DNA from: Acinetobacter sp. ANC 3832
GTDB taxonomy: Bacteria; Pseudomonadota; Gammaproteobacteria; Pseudomonadales; Moraxellaceae
NCBI RefSeq assembly: GCF_002135415.1
Contig: NZ_NEGJ01000002.1
Location: 62,001 to 126,000 of the forward strand
DNA: 64,000 nucleotides
Direction: 5' to 3'
The position numbers and the translations under genes were made by a program. The first letter of the stretch is position 1. Each line of letters begins with the position of its first letter. Of this stretch, positions 45,806-56,738 are shown piece after piece. The notes beneath the pieces were generated by a model. That model was not told the origin of the DNA, made no database searches, and was given only the letters and a program-made list of their open reading frames with translations.

Positions 45806-47725
45806 TTACACGGTTTGCATTAGCTTCAACCATGCTTTTTCAATCGAGTTTTGAATACCTGCTGCATCCAATCCAGCTTGTTGAAGCATTTGCTCATGCG
45901 TGGCTTGAGCCATAAAGTCATCGGCTAAACCTAAGTTTAACATTGGCTTTAAAATTTGAGCATGTGCCAAATATTCATTTACAGCACTACCTGCACCTGC
46001 CATCACCGCATGTTCTTCAACAGTCACGAATAAACTGGTATGTTCAGCCAATTGAGAAATAAGTGTTTCATCTAGAGGTTTCACAAATCGCATATTAACG
46101 ACTTTGACAGCCAAGTCATGCGCTTGTGCAAACTTTTCAGCAGCAACAATGGAAGCTTGAACACGACTACCAAATGCAAGAATACTGATGTGTTCATCAT
46201 GCCCTGCATTATTAGATGTATTAAAACTCGCCACAACTTCTGCTTTGCCCATCTCAAGCTGAGTCATTTGCTTTTGAATTTCTACACCCATGCCTACTCC
46301 GCGTGGATAACGCACAGCAGCAGGGCCTTTGTATAAATAAGCCGTATGCAACATCTGACGACATTCATTTTCGTCTTTTGGTGCCATGATTACCATATTG
46401 GGAACAGTACGCATATAGGCATAATCGTATGCACCTGCATGCGTTGGGCCATCCTCACCTACCAAGCCAGCACGATCAATCCCAAAAGTAACATCTAAGT
46501 TTTGTAATGCGACATCATGAATCAGTTGGTCATAACCACGTTGTAAGAATGTTGAATAAATCGCAACAACGGGTTTTAAACCTTCACATGCCATACCCGC
46601 AGCTAAAGTCACTGCATGTTGTTCTGCAATCGCGACATCAAAATAGCGTTCAGGATAAGCTTTGGCAAATTCCACCATACCTGAACCTTCACACATTGCT
46701 GGTGTAATCGCTAGCAATTTATCATCTAGCTCAGCTTGGTCGCATAACCACTGCCCAAACACATCGGCATATTTAGGTGCTTTCGAAGTCGATTGAGCAG
46801 CATTCACTTTGCCAATGGCATGGTATTTAATTTGTTCAGCTTCAGCAGGTGCAAAGCCCTTGCCTTTGACGGTATAAATATGAATTAAACGTGGCCCTTT
46901 ACGTTTTTTCAAGGCATCAAATACGTTCGCTAATTGCTTAACATCATGCCCATCAAATGGACCAAAATAATCAAAGCCAATCGCTTTAAATAAATTATCT
47001 GCTGCATCTGTGGCAGATTGATGTAAACGTGAATTGTAGTCCCAACAATCTGGATGAGATTGAATGAACGCATCACCATTCTCATCAATATGAACAGACT
47101 GACCTTTTTCCCAAATCGCAGCGAGGTGTTTTGCGAAACCACCTGTACTACATGAAATCGACATATCATTGTCGTTTAAGACCACAATTAAATCAGCATG
47201 ATGTGCCACAGCATCATTCATGGCTTCAAAAGCCATTCCAGCAGTCATTGCACCATCACCGACAATTGCCACAACTTCACGCAAACTCTTTTGGTAACGA
47301 CTTGCTAAAGCCATTCCTAATCCTGCTGAAATTGCAGTCGATGAATGTCCTACCCCAAAAGTATCAAATTCTGATTCTTCACGTGTTGGAAAAGCAGCTA
47401 AACCATCTTTTGCACGTATTGTTGTAATTTGTTCACGGCGACCTGTGAGTACTTTATGTGGATAAGCCTGATGACCCACATCCCAGACCAAACGGTCATT
47501 TGGCGTATTAAAACAGTAATGCAAAGCCACTGTCAGTTCAACGACACCCAGATTTGCACCAAAATGCCCGCCACTTTGACCAGCAGCATATAAAATATAT
47601 TGACGCAACTCATCCGAGACTTGTTCCAATTGGTCTTGCTCTAGGTCACGCAATTGTTGAGGATGATCAATTCCATCTAACAATGGTGTAACTGGACGTT
47701 GAGTTGGTATTTCTGTATACAACAT
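45806..47725 (-). CDS. dxs: 1-deoxy-D-xylulose-5-phosphate synthase
   Basis: Thiamine-diphosphate enzyme that joins pyruvate and glyceraldehyde-3-phosphate, the entry step of the MEP isoprenoid pathway. 639 residues from the ATG at 47725; a TTG three codons upstream is less likely. Seen are [19 protein letters not shown], the ThDP motif [17 protein letters not shown] ... NDNDMS, and the transketolase C-part with [17 protein letters not shown]. It is monocistronic. Confidence 0.95.
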   Translation of the reverse strand: MLYTEIPTQRPVTPLLDGIDHPQQLRDLEQDQLEQVSDELRQYILYAAGQSGGHFGANLGVVELTVALHYCFNTPNDRLVWDVGHQAYPHKVLTGRREQITTIRAKDGLAAFPTREESEFDTFGVGHSSTAISAGLGMALASRYQKSLREVVAIVGDGAMTAGMAFEAMNDAVAHHADLIVVLNDNDMSISCSTGGFAKHLAAIWEKGQSVHIDENGDAFIQSHPDCWDYNSRLHQSATDAADNLFKAIGFDYFGPFDGHDVKQLANVFDALKKRKGPRLIHIYTVKGKGFAPAEAEQIKYHAIGKVNAAQSTSKAPKYADVFGQWLCDQAELDDKLLAITPAMCEGSGMVEFAKAYPERYFDVAIAEQHAVTLAAGMACEGLKPVVAIYSTFLQRGYDQLIHDVALQNLDVTFGIDRAGLVGEDGPTHAGAYDYAYMRTVPNMVIMAPKDENECRQMLHTAYLYKGPAAVRYPRGVGMGVEIQKQMTQLEMGKAEVVASFNTSNNAGHDEHISILAFGSRVQASIVAAEKFAQAHDLAVKVVNMRFVKPLDETLISQLAEHTSLFVTVEEHAVMAGAGSAVNEYLAHAQILKPMLNLGLADDFMAQATHEQMLQQAGLDAAGIQNSIEKAWLKLMQTV

Positions 47726-48019
47726 ATGTGGCAAAGCCTTCTAAAGCCTGGCAAATCCTAAGCTAGGTAAACGGGTTAGCACGATCGTGAGATTGCATAA
47801 TATCACATCCAATCAGCCACACTTATAATGATGCTTTTTGAGAAGTACTTAGCAAGCCATGTGCTCTTCAGTGTGATTATCCTGAATAATCTTACTACTT
47901 ATCAACTATTATCGTTCTCTTTATACAAAAAAGAATTTTTCTTGTATAAAAAACGTGATGAGCAATTCTACCAATGTCCTAGCATTAGGCTATACTTTAA
48001 AGCAATTTCTAAACAATAA

Positions 48020-48634
48020 ATGGATGCGCCAGTGCCAATTGAATTTGTTGCAACCTCTAAACTCCCAACGGCTTTTGGTGATTTTAAAATCACGGTCTTT
48101 CAAGATCCGAAAACAGGTGAAGAACATGTGGCACTTTCTAAAGGCTTAGATACGCCACCGACAGCACCTGTATTGGTCAGAATTCACTCTGAATGCTTAA
48201 CGGGCGATGCCTTTGCTTCATTAAAATGTGATTGTGGTCCTCAACTGCATAACACCATGCAAATGATTAATGAGGCAGGACAAGGCGTGATCTTATATCT
48301 ACGCCAAGAAGGACGTGGTATCGGTTTGACCAATAAAATCCGCGCTTATGCTTTACAAGATCAAGGCCATGATACGGTTGATGCCAATTTATTGCTGAAC
48401 TTACCTGCGGATGCCCGTAAATATGATATGTGCAGCATCATGCTCGGACACTTGCAGATCGAACAGGTGAAGTTAATTACCAACAATCCATTAAAACTTG
48501 CTGCTTTAAAAGATTTGGGAATTGATGTGACTGATCGTGTTCCGCTTACGGTGGGTTTAAACCCTTTTAATGCTGAATATTTAAAAACAAAGCATGATCG
48601 TATGTCGCATATGTATCAGAAAGATGACTTCTAA
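48020..48634 (+). CDS. ribA: GTP cyclohydrolase II
   Basis: First step of riboflavin synthesis, 204 residues. Zinc ligands Cys59, Cys70 and Cys72 follow C-x10-C-x-C ([15 protein letters not shown]); the catalytic [11 protein letters not shown] lies at 93-103. There is no RibB domain, so this is the stand-alone form. The ATG at 48020 has no clear Shine-Dalgarno; GTG at 48032 is the alternative. Confidence 0.94.
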   Translation: MDAPVPIEFVATSKLPTAFGDFKITVFQDPKTGEEHVALSKGLDTPPTAPVLVRIHSECLTGDAFASLKCDCGPQLHNTMQMINEAGQGVILYLRQEGRGIGLTNKIRAYALQDQGHDTVDANLLLNLPADARKYDMCSIMLGHLQIEQVKLITNNPLKLAALKDLGIDVTDRVPLTVGLNPFNAEYLKTKHDRMSHMYQKDDF

Positions 48635-48764
48635 GTCATTATTTTAACCATTCAGATGACATCAAACCGATGATAGGGGTTTTTTAACAAAAGATTAAAA
48701 AATCCCTTAATTTTTTTATGGTTTTGTGTTTTGATGTATTTAGTCATTAAATCTTCATTCTTAA

Positions 48765-49727
<963 letters not shown>

Positions 49728-49735
49728 TATTCTTG

Positions 49736-49784
49736 GCGACCTTTTAATGATGCGGGACACCATTCACATCCAATAAAAGGTCGC
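49736..49784 (+). terminator. Terminator of hemF
   Basis: 10-bp stem GCGACCTTTT/AAAAGGTCGC with a 29-base loop that itself contains a small AATG/CATT pairing, then a T-run. Confidence 0.75.
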
Positions 49785-49851
49785 TTTTTATTTTTTCTTT
49801 TCATTCTATTCATCTTTTAATTTTATTTTCAGAAATGAAATCTCACAATTT

Positions 49852-49870
49852 TTAAGAATCATTCTCATTT
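49852..49870 (+). promoter_or_regulatory. Fur-box-like site
   Basis: On the minus strand AATGAGAATGATTCTT closely fits the typical Fur site built from NATWAT-type hexamers (AATGAGAATGATTATCATT as remembered). It is about 120 bases upstream of the small membrane protein gene and nothing else starts nearby on the plus strand. Confidence 0.55.
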
Positions 49871-49989
49871 TTAAATATCATTCCGGCAAACATCGGACTA
49901 CACTTCGCAACTGATCGATCAAAAGTAGATGTATCCTAAGATGCAATATTTTTGAATCGGATGAATATGGGTACACGACAGAGCGAATA

Positions 49990-50199
49990 ATGATGTTGAA
50001 TTTGAAAATGAATCAGAAAATTATATTGTCTATTGCTCTGCTGTTTTCTTTATTCTGCTCTATGGCAACTACTTTTTCTTTTGAAAACGATGTCACGGAT
50101 GGCGTGTCTATTGCGGTTAGTGTATTTATCTGTTTAGCGATTGTCGTTGTATTTTCCGCTGTTATTCTAGAAACGCTTGAATCCATTTGTAATCCATAA
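49990..50199 (+). CDS. Small two-helix membrane protein
   Basis: 69 residues, unknown. Two hydrophobic segments (about 10-28 and 40-62) are joined by a short polar stretch FENDVTDG. An ATG pair at 49990/49993 begins it. There is no recognisable family. A Fur-like box upstream suggests iron-linked expression, but this is inference. Confidence 0.5.
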   Translation: MMLNLKMNQKIILSIALLFSLFCSMATTFSFENDVTDGVSIAVSVFICLAIVVVFSAVILETLESICNP

Positions 50200-50366
50200 A
50201 ATAACTCTTTATTTGTACTTCTAAAATATGTATTTTAATATCCCCCTAAAACAACATCATTATTCCAATAAAATAAATTAAACAATAACATTTAGATACT
50301 TTGGCGCTTACTCAGAATTCACGTATATTATTGCCATCTCAATTCTACTAATTTGGACATTTTCAC

Positions 50367-51155
50367 ATGAGTAAGCAATTTGCTGTCATTGGTAATCCGA
50401 TTGAACAATCCCGTTCTCCTGAGTTACATCATGCTTTTGCTGAAAAAACAGGAATTGATCTAAATTACACCCAACGTTTAGCGCCACTCGATGGCTTTGA
50501 AAGCAGTGTAAAACAATTTTTTGCTGACAATGGTATCGGTATGAATGTCACTGTGCCATTTAAAGAGCAAGCTTTTGCCTTATGTGAGCAACTGACTGAA
50601 CGAGCAAAAATTGCCAAAGCTGTAAATACATTATGGATGCAAAATGGCATGCTACATGGTGATAATACCGATGGGCAAGGTTTAGTTGAGGCGATTCAAG
50701 CTTTAGATTGGAATTTAATAAAGAGTAAAATTTTAATTATTGGTGCAGGTGGTGCGACCCGTGGTGTGATTTATCCATTGGTTAAAGCGGGTGCAAAAGA
50801 AATTGTGATTGCAAATCGTACTTTAGCACGTGCTGAACAGCTTATTTCAGATCTACAACATGCTGTACCCGAAGCGCAACTTAAAGCATGTGGCTTAGAT
50901 CAGCTACAAGGTGATTTTGACCTTGTGATTAATGCCACATCTGCCAGCTTATCTGGGGATGTATTAGCTTTACCTGATAACTTACACTTTAAATATGCAT
51001 ATGAAATGGCGTATGGCAAGCCTTCTAGCTTTTTGGATCAAGCCAAAAGCCGAGGTGTTCCTACATCTGAAGGTTTTGGTATGTTGGTGGGACAAGCAAT
51101 TGAAGCATTTTCAATTTGGAATGGGGTAAAACCCAATTTAAAAGATTTTATATAG
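50367..51155 (+). CDS. aroE: Shikimate dehydrogenase
   Basis: NADPH-dependent reduction of 3-dehydroshikimate; 262 residues. Substrate site NPIEQSRSPELHHAF (11-25) and NVTVPFKEQAF with the catalytic Lys (about 65-69); NADP site GAGGATRG (about 126-133) with NRT. Size and motifs are of the AroE rather than YdiB type. Confidence 0.95.
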   Translation: MSKQFAVIGNPIEQSRSPELHHAFAEKTGIDLNYTQRLAPLDGFESSVKQFFADNGIGMNVTVPFKEQAFALCEQLTERAKIAKAVNTLWMQNGMLHGDNTDGQGLVEAIQALDWNLIKSKILIIGAGGATRGVIYPLVKAGAKEIVIANRTLARAEQLISDLQHAVPEAQLKACGLDQLQGDFDLVINATSASLSGDVLALPDNLHFKYAYEMAYGKPSSFLDQAKSRGVPTSEGFGMLVGQAIEAFSIWNGVKPNLKDFI

Positions 51156-51231
51156 GAGCCGCCTAACTCTGTCTTAAAAAGATAAAAAGGCTTTTAAAAC
51201 GCAGAATAATACATCTAAATTTTAGATGTAT

Positions 51232-51268
51232 AAAAAAGCCAGTCTGCTAAACATAGACTGGCTTTTTT
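51232..51268. terminator. Bidirectional terminator between aroE and the lipoprotein gene
   Basis: 14-bp stem AAAAAAGCCAGTCT/AGACTGGCTTTTTT, 9-base loop. A second inverted repeat, TACATCTAAA/TTTAGATGTA, directly precedes it at 51210-51230. Confidence 0.92.
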
Positions 51269-51282
51269 ACTTAACGATCTTA

Positions 51283-53652
51283 TTACTGAACTGATTTTTG
51301 TACTTTCTCATACACTGTACGATACAGATCATAATCAATATATTCAGTACTTTCGTCTTTCAAGTTTTCAATTGATTTCATCGTCAATTGATTCTTTCTT
51401 GAATCCTCAAAAGCTTTGGCTAGAATTTGAGATGTTGCTTTTAAACTGGCTTTTTGTGATGGATCTAAATCTTCATCTTTCAGAAATTGTTGATAATAAT
51501 ACTGCGCAAAAATAGCTTGAGGTTGTTTGTATTGCTGTACAAATGTATTCCATTCTTGGCGACCTGCAGTACCATTTATTGCTTTAACCACAATATTGTA
51601 GGTCTCTTCACCCACCTCATCATCATATTGTTCACTGCGTTCAATATGATGCTTTTTACCGAGGCTTTCTAGCTCAGCAAGCTCTTTGCCTTTTGGATTG
51701 TAAATACTTTCACCTGCATAACCATAGGCATAAACTCGTGCAATTTCATTTAGCTCTTGCGTACTATAATGCTTCACTACATCTGGCTGCTCTGCTGTAA
51801 GCTTCATAATAAAAACAGCTTGATACGTCTTGATATATGATTTTGAATGATCATAAACCTGTGTCGCTAGCTGTTCTAATTGATCATCTAAAGATGCAAC
51901 TACATTCTGTTTTGATTTACTTTTATCTGTATCAGACACACCCAAAGATTTACTAAAGCCTTTTACCATATTTTCAAGCATTGAGCCTTTACTTACTTCC
52001 TCAATGGACTTGGCATTTTTTAATTCAGCGCGATTAATTGCAGTACCTTGACCATAATTCAACACATTCATATCCGCCTTAAGCTTGAATTTACCTAAGT
52101 CCTGAATAGAATACGCGACATCATAATCCATTTTAACCGCACGACCTTTTGCATCTAAGCCAATATCAATCACAAATGGATTGAGCGGTTTAACATCGGA
52201 TAGATATTTTTTGATTTCAACATGATGTTTATTCCACAACTGTTTAAAAGTCTCTGCATCTTTAAAGTCAGTTGAGGCATATCGCTCAAAAAGATGATCC
52301 AATGCTGTTGTATCAGTAGAAAAAATGGTTGGCTTCTGTTTTGACTGTGCGTCTTTGTTTAATACATCAATTCTATATTCAGCATTACAGAATGTTAAAT
52401 CGCCCATTGCCACTTGAGTTTTTTGTGTGATGAGTGCTTCACATTGTGTTTTTGTTAAATAACCATCTTCTGTTGTTTCTTCTTCCGAATCATTTAAACT
52501 GGTCGTCGCACCTGTTTGAGTTGCTATTACAGTGTCACTCTCATTGCTTACCACTTCTGCTGTTGCTGTAGCCTCTTCATCTATTTCTGTCTCAGAATCA
52601 GACTGCGCTTCATCATCATGACCAAAGCGTTGACTCACCAACTTATACAACTTTTTGCTTGAACGATATGCTTCCGCTTCTGCCGCGCTCATTCCATACG
52701 TTGCCAAACCTGATAAGTCATCAGAGCTTTCATCATCTTTTCCTTCGATATTCTTCGTTGCGTCCTTCGCTTGCTCAGCATTCGATATACCCACAATCGA
52801 TTGTGCAAAATAAGGCTTATTGACCAATTCAAATAAACGCATTTGTAATAACATTTCTTCCAAAGAAACATTTAAGCGAATTTTTTCAACCACACCTTGT
52901 GCTTTATCTTGTGCACTTAAATTAATATTTTGAATCTGTTGATGATCTGCCAATAAATAAGGCAAAGCTGTCGATTGTTTTAAATAAGCCACTAGTTTTT
53001 TAAAATCAACCCGATCAATTTCATGCTTATATTTAGAGAAATCAATATAGGCAAAACTATTTTGACTTTCTTTATTGACCAAATACGGCATTAAAGCAAA
53101 ATAATTGGTGTAAAACTTATGATTCTGAAAATCAAGCACCATCGGTACTTTCGCTTGGACTAAAAGCGTTGGTTTTTCATATTTTGCAGTTAAATTTAAA
53201 GATGCCAATTTCTCTTTATAATGCACCGAACCATCATAGCTAAATTGCATCGTACTGATAAGATCCATAATCGACTGACCAAACTTCTCAAAAGTTTTTG
53301 ATGACGATGTCCGATCTTTCTTGGCAATGGCTTGGTATAAATCTTGTTTTTGTTGTGATGTTAAAGCAATATTTTGAGCTTTCAAATAATCATTAATTTG
53401 CTTTTCTAAGCGTGTATCTAAGGGTTGTTGAGTCGTTGAGTTTAGGCTGTTTTTTTTGCTTTGATCGATATCTAAAGCCACATTAAAACGACCATTATAA
53501 TCATAACTTGGGTATTCATACATGGCATTTACGCCATTGGCAGCCCTTTGTTCAATACTATTCACAGGACTTGTATTGGTTTTAATGACATGAGAAGAAC
53601 AAGCTGACAAGCTCAGTCCGAGTAAACATAAACTTAAATATTTTAATCGCAT
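51283..53652 (-). CDS. Large lipoprotein of unknown function
   Basis: 789 residues. A lipoprotein signal peptide ends in LSAC with Cys18; residue 19 is Ser, which by the +2 rule favours the outer membrane. The N-terminal part (to about 290) and C-terminal part (from about 420) look folded and alpha-rich; between them is an acidic Ser/Thr/Glu linker (about 295-410). I do not recognise a domain. It stands alone between a terminator and the acyl-CoA dehydrogenase gene on the other strand. The product is probably an Acinetobacter-type envelope protein; no function is assigned. Confidence 0.7.
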   Translation of the reverse strand: MRLKYLSLCLLGLSLSACSSHVIKTNTSPVNSIEQRAANGVNAMYEYPSYDYNGRFNVALDIDQSKKNSLNSTTQQPLDTRLEKQINDYLKAQNIALTSQQKQDLYQAIAKKDRTSSSKTFEKFGQSIMDLISTMQFSYDGSVHYKEKLASLNLTAKYEKPTLLVQAKVPMVLDFQNHKFYTNYFALMPYLVNKESQNSFAYIDFSKYKHEIDRVDFKKLVAYLKQSTALPYLLADHQQIQNINLSAQDKAQGVVEKIRLNVSLEEMLLQMRLFELVNKPYFAQSIVGISNAEQAKDATKNIEGKDDESSDDLSGLATYGMSAAEAEAYRSSKKLYKLVSQRFGHDDEAQSDSETEIDEEATATAEVVSNESDTVIATQTGATTSLNDSEEETTEDGYLTKTQCEALITQKTQVAMGDLTFCNAEYRIDVLNKDAQSKQKPTIFSTDTTALDHLFERYASTDFKDAETFKQLWNKHHVEIKKYLSDVKPLNPFVIDIGLDAKGRAVKMDYDVAYSIQDLGKFKLKADMNVLNYGQGTAINRAELKNAKSIEEVSKGSMLENMVKGFSKSLGVSDTDKSKSKQNVVASLDDQLEQLATQVYDHSKSYIKTYQAVFIMKLTAEQPDVVKHYSTQELNEIARVYAYGYAGESIYNPKGKELAELESLGKKHHIERSEQYDDEVGEETYNIVVKAINGTAGRQEWNTFVQQYKQPQAIFAQYYYQQFLKDEDLDPSQKASLKATSQILAKAFEDSRKNQLTMKSIENLKDESTEYIDYDLYRTVYEKVQKSVQ

Positions 53653-53892
53653 AATATTCTTCCAAGACCTTATTATTTATAATGACAAATTCAAAATTGC
53701 CGATAAAATAGACACAATATATATTTAGAATACTATCAAAAAGCCATCAACTGCACCTCTATCTTTTCTACCAAATTCGCTTTTCTGACATTTTTTTCAG
53801 TTTGTCTTATCAATGTATTTTTAAACTCAAGAATGAATAATCAATCTATTGATTAATAAATCCAAGCTATTTTTAAATTTAGGATTAAATAC

Positions 53893-55716
53893 ATGCCAGC
53901 ATATAAAGCGCCCTTACGTGATATTCGCTTCTTAATGAATGAAGTTTTTGACTATCCTGCGCACTATAAAACTTTATCGATTGGTGAAAATGCTGATCCA
54001 GATACTGTTGATATGATTCTTGAAGGTGCAGCAGATTTTTGTGAAAACGTACTTTCTCCTTTAAACCAAAGCGGTGATGAAGAAGGTTGCCATTTTAAAG
54101 ATGGCGAAGTCACCACACCAAAAGGCTTTAAAGAAGCATACGACCAATTTGTTCAAGGTGGATGGCAAGGTCTGTCTTACCCAGAAGAATTTGGTGGTCA
54201 AGGCTTACCAATGTCTTTAAATCTAGCTAAATCTGAAATGATGGGGACTGCAAACTGGTCTTTCACCATGTATCCAGGTTTGAGCATGGGTTGTATGAAC
54301 ACCATCATGCAATTTGGTACAGATGAACAAAAAGCAACGTATATGCCACACCTGACTGCAGGTACTTGGTCAGGTACGATGTGTTTGACTGAACCACAAT
54401 GTGGTACAGACTTAGGGCAAGTAAAATCAAAAGCTGAGCCTCAAGCAGATGGTACTTACAAAATTACAGGCACAAAAATCTTCATCTCTGCGGGTGAGCA
54501 TGATTTAACTGAAAATATTATTCATATTGTCCTTGCTCGCCTCCCAGATGCACCTGCAGGTACACGTGGTATTTCACTGTTTATCGTACCTAAATTCATT
54601 CCAACGGCTGAAGGCAGTGTTGGTGAACGTAATCCTGTGACTTGTGGTTCGATTGAACACAAAATGGGTATTCGTGCTTCTGCAACAGCCGTGCTTAACT
54701 TTGATGAAGCAACAGGTTACTTAATTGGTGAAGTGAACAAAGGCTTACATGCCATGTTTACGTTCATGAACACTGCACGTATTGGTACTGCAGTTCAAGG
54801 TGTTGCGCATGCTGAATTGGCTTTCCAAGGCTCTCTACCTTATGCAAAAGACCGTATGTCTATGCGCGCACTTTCAGGTAAAAAAGATCCTGATAAAGTA
54901 GCAGATGCGATTATTCACCATGCCGATGTACGTCGTATGTTGCTGACTCAGAAAGCGATTGCTGAAGGTGGCCGCTCAATGATTTATCATGCAGCTCAAC
55001 TTGCAGATAAAATGACGGATGCATTGCTTCAAGGCGATCAAGCGAAATACGAAGAATACGATGACAAATTGGGGTTCTATACACCAATTCTAAAAGGTTT
55101 CTTAACCGAAATGGGCTTAGAAGCTGCCAATCACGGTATGCAAATTTTCGGTGGTCATGGTTATATTAAAGAACATGGCATGGAACAAATTGCACGCGAT
55201 GCACGTATTGCAACTTTGTATGAAGGAACTACAGGCGTTCAAGCGTTAGACTTGATTGGTCGTAAAGTTTTACTTTCTTCTAAAGGTAAAGTGGTTCGTG
55301 ACTATACCGCCGAAATCTTGAAATTCTGCGCTCAACATGCAACCAACAAATATATGCGTCGTTTTGCATGGGACTTAACCAAAGTCTGTGCACAATGGAA
55401 TGCTTTAACGGTTCGTATCATGCTTGCTGCACGTAAAGATCGTGACATCGTTTCTTCTGCTTCAGTCGATTTCTTGATGTTCTCTGGTTATGCAATGATG
55501 GCTTTCTATTGGGCACAACAAGCGGCTGTTGCATCAGAAAAATTAGCATCGGGTAACGGCGCTGAAGTCCCAGAATTCTATAAAGCTAAAATCAAAACTG
55601 CTGATTTTTTCTTTGAACGTTTATTACCACGTTCACAAGGTCATGCGGAATCAATGGTCAACCCATCAAAAACAATGATGTCTTTAGAAGCTGAACATTT
55701 TAGTTTTGATTACTAA
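53893..55716 (+). CDS. Acyl-CoA dehydrogenase with C-terminal extension (DmdC-like)
   Basis: 607 residues: N-terminal, middle beta and C-terminal ACAD domains, followed by the extra C-terminal acetyl-CoA-dehydrogenase-type domain. FAD segments are CLTEPQCGTDLGQVKS and KIFISAGEH. Catalytic Glu444 lies in LYEGTTGVQALDL. The architecture is that of the group including methylmercaptopropionyl-CoA dehydrogenase DmdC, but many members act on ordinary fatty acyl-CoA; substrate is not decided. It is monocistronic with a terminator after it. Confidence 0.88.
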   Translation: MPAYKAPLRDIRFLMNEVFDYPAHYKTLSIGENADPDTVDMILEGAADFCENVLSPLNQSGDEEGCHFKDGEVTTPKGFKEAYDQFVQGGWQGLSYPEEFGGQGLPMSLNLAKSEMMGTANWSFTMYPGLSMGCMNTIMQFGTDEQKATYMPHLTAGTWSGTMCLTEPQCGTDLGQVKSKAEPQADGTYKITGTKIFISAGEHDLTENIIHIVLARLPDAPAGTRGISLFIVPKFIPTAEGSVGERNPVTCGSIEHKMGIRASATAVLNFDEATGYLIGEVNKGLHAMFTFMNTARIGTAVQGVAHAELAFQGSLPYAKDRMSMRALSGKKDPDKVADAIIHHADVRRMLLTQKAIAEGGRSMIYHAAQLADKMTDALLQGDQAKYEEYDDKLGFYTPILKGFLTEMGLEAANHGMQIFGGHGYIKEHGMEQIARDARIATLYEGTTGVQALDLIGRKVLLSSKGKVVRDYTAEILKFCAQHATNKYMRRFAWDLTKVCAQWNALTVRIMLAARKDRDIVSSASVDFLMFSGYAMMAFYWAQQAAVASEKLASGNGAEVPEFYKAKIKTADFFFERLLPRSQGHAESMVNPSKTMMSLEAEHFSFDY

Positions 55717-55733
55717 TCTTTAAACTTGTAAAT

Positions 55734-55761
55734 ATAAAAGAGCGCTGAGGCGCTCTTTTAT
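55734..55761 (+). terminator. Terminator of the acyl-CoA dehydrogenase gene
   Basis: 12-bp stem ATAAAAGAGCGC/GCGCTCTTTTAT with a TGAG loop. Confidence 0.92.
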
Positions 55762-55784
55762 ATTCGTTAAATAAAATGAATCTA

Positions 55785-55822
55785 AAGTGGTCTGTTACAT
55801 GGTTTAATTATTCAGACCACTT
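55785..55822. repeat. 10-bp inverted repeat, AAGTGGTCTG arms
   Basis: AAGTGGTCTG (55785-55794) and CAGACCACTT (55813-55822) pair perfectly around an 18-base AT-rich centre, just past a terminator. There is no T-run and no gene inside; it could be a small RNA stem, an operator pair or an element remnant. Confidence 0.4.
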
Positions 55823-55898
55823 ACTCTTTAAATATCTAGTACTTTTTTGGTGAAGTAAGATAATATAATATTACTTAGATTGAATAAGGAATACTGAA

Positions 55899-56012
55899 AT
55901 GATGAACTTTTGGAAACAGAAGAATAAAACAAGTTTTGTATTCTTCATCATGATATTTTATTCAATTATTGGAATTGGTTTAGGCTATCTTTTTGCTGAA
56001 TACGTTTTATAA
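55899..56012 (+). CDS. 37-codon single-helix membrane peptide
   Basis: A short reading frame from ATG (55899; second ATG at 55902) to TAA: MMNFWKQKNKTSFVFFIMIF then YSIIGIGLGY and LFAEYVL. A basic N-terminus followed by one hydrophobic helix (about 12-33) gives an N-in membrane topology. AAGGA stands eight bases upstream and a terminator (56057-56080) follows, so it has a complete small-gene layout. No family recognised. Confidence 0.55.
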   Translation: MMNFWKQKNKTSFVFFIMIFYSIIGIGLGYLFAEYVL

Positions 56013-56056
56013 AAATTCATTTTTACTCACTTAGTTTAGTTTTTATTTTAAAATAG

Positions 56057-56080
56057 AAAAGAGCGCCAAAGTGCTCTTTT
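56057..56080 (+). terminator. Terminator after the 37-codon gene
   Basis: 8-bp stem AAAAGAGC/GCTCTTTT with an 8-base loop; very similar to the terminator at 55734-55761. Confidence 0.75.
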
Positions 56081-56161
56081 GTTTGTTTATTTAAATACTT
56101 TTGCTTAACCAAAAAAATAAAAGGCGAGATGTAAAACACCATATTCAGATTAAAACTCAAC

Positions 56162-56662
56162 TTAATTTTTTTCCTGCGTGACAGCCTTTTTTGTGGTTTT
56201 AATAAGCTTCAACTCTCCATTTTCCAACACATAAAAACGAACCGTTAGGCTTTCCACCGCATAATTTTGATCCATGTGTTCTTCCTGAGTCACCAGTAAT
56301 CGACTCCATGGATTTGTTGCTATAACATCTTCTGAATTTTCCTCACCACCGAAACCTGCCTGTAATAACTTTCCAGTGCGCTTATTCACAAAAGAATACA
56401 TGCGACAACTCGCACCACAGCCCCACATAGTCGTGACATACTCTCCTGCGAAATCAGCTTTTTGTTGCAATGCATCATTTAAACGGGTGCGAAACATTCG
56501 AGCATCGGGATCAGAAATATCTAATCTTGCTGTTGTACCTGTATAAACAGATTTGACTGGATACTCACTAAATTGAGGAACTGTATTTTTCGCATTGCTT
56601 AGAGGGATAATTATGAATATTGTCGTTATGACAAAGAGCATCTTAATGAGTAATTTATGCAT
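56162..56662 (-). CDS. Periplasmic protein of unknown function
   Basis: 166 residues with a signal peptide (hydrophobic 5-22, cleavage likely after SNA at 22-24). The mature part has a notable WGCGASCRMYSFVNKRTGK segment with two closely spaced cysteines that could form a disulphide, then a Gly/Glu-rich stretch and a C-terminal beta strand region. I do not recognise a named family. It precedes no other gene on its strand within an operon distance except hemW upstream (77-base gap). Confidence 0.6.
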   Translation of the reverse strand: MHKLLIKMLFVITTIFIIIPLSNAKNTVPQFSEYPVKSVYTGTTARLDISDPDARMFRTRLNDALQQKADFAGEYVTTMWGCGASCRMYSFVNKRTGKLLQAGFGGEENSEDVIATNPWSRLLVTQEEHMDQNYAVESLTVRFYVLENGELKLIKTTKKAVTQEKN

Positions 56663-56738
56663 GATGATGTCCAGACGTTTTTATTCGTAATTTGTCTAAA
56701 CATCATCATAGCAAAAGTAGATATTGCTCACATTGTAT

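Noticed and set aside
50225..50235. NsrR-like half-site AATATGTATTT after the small membrane gene
   Set aside because: The right half does not match and no promoter or gene of the NO type follows.
53716..53726. NsrR-like half-site AATATATATTT upstream of the acyl-CoA dehydrogenase gene
   Set aside because: The second half matches only about 7 of 11 and AT-rich DNA gives such halves by chance.
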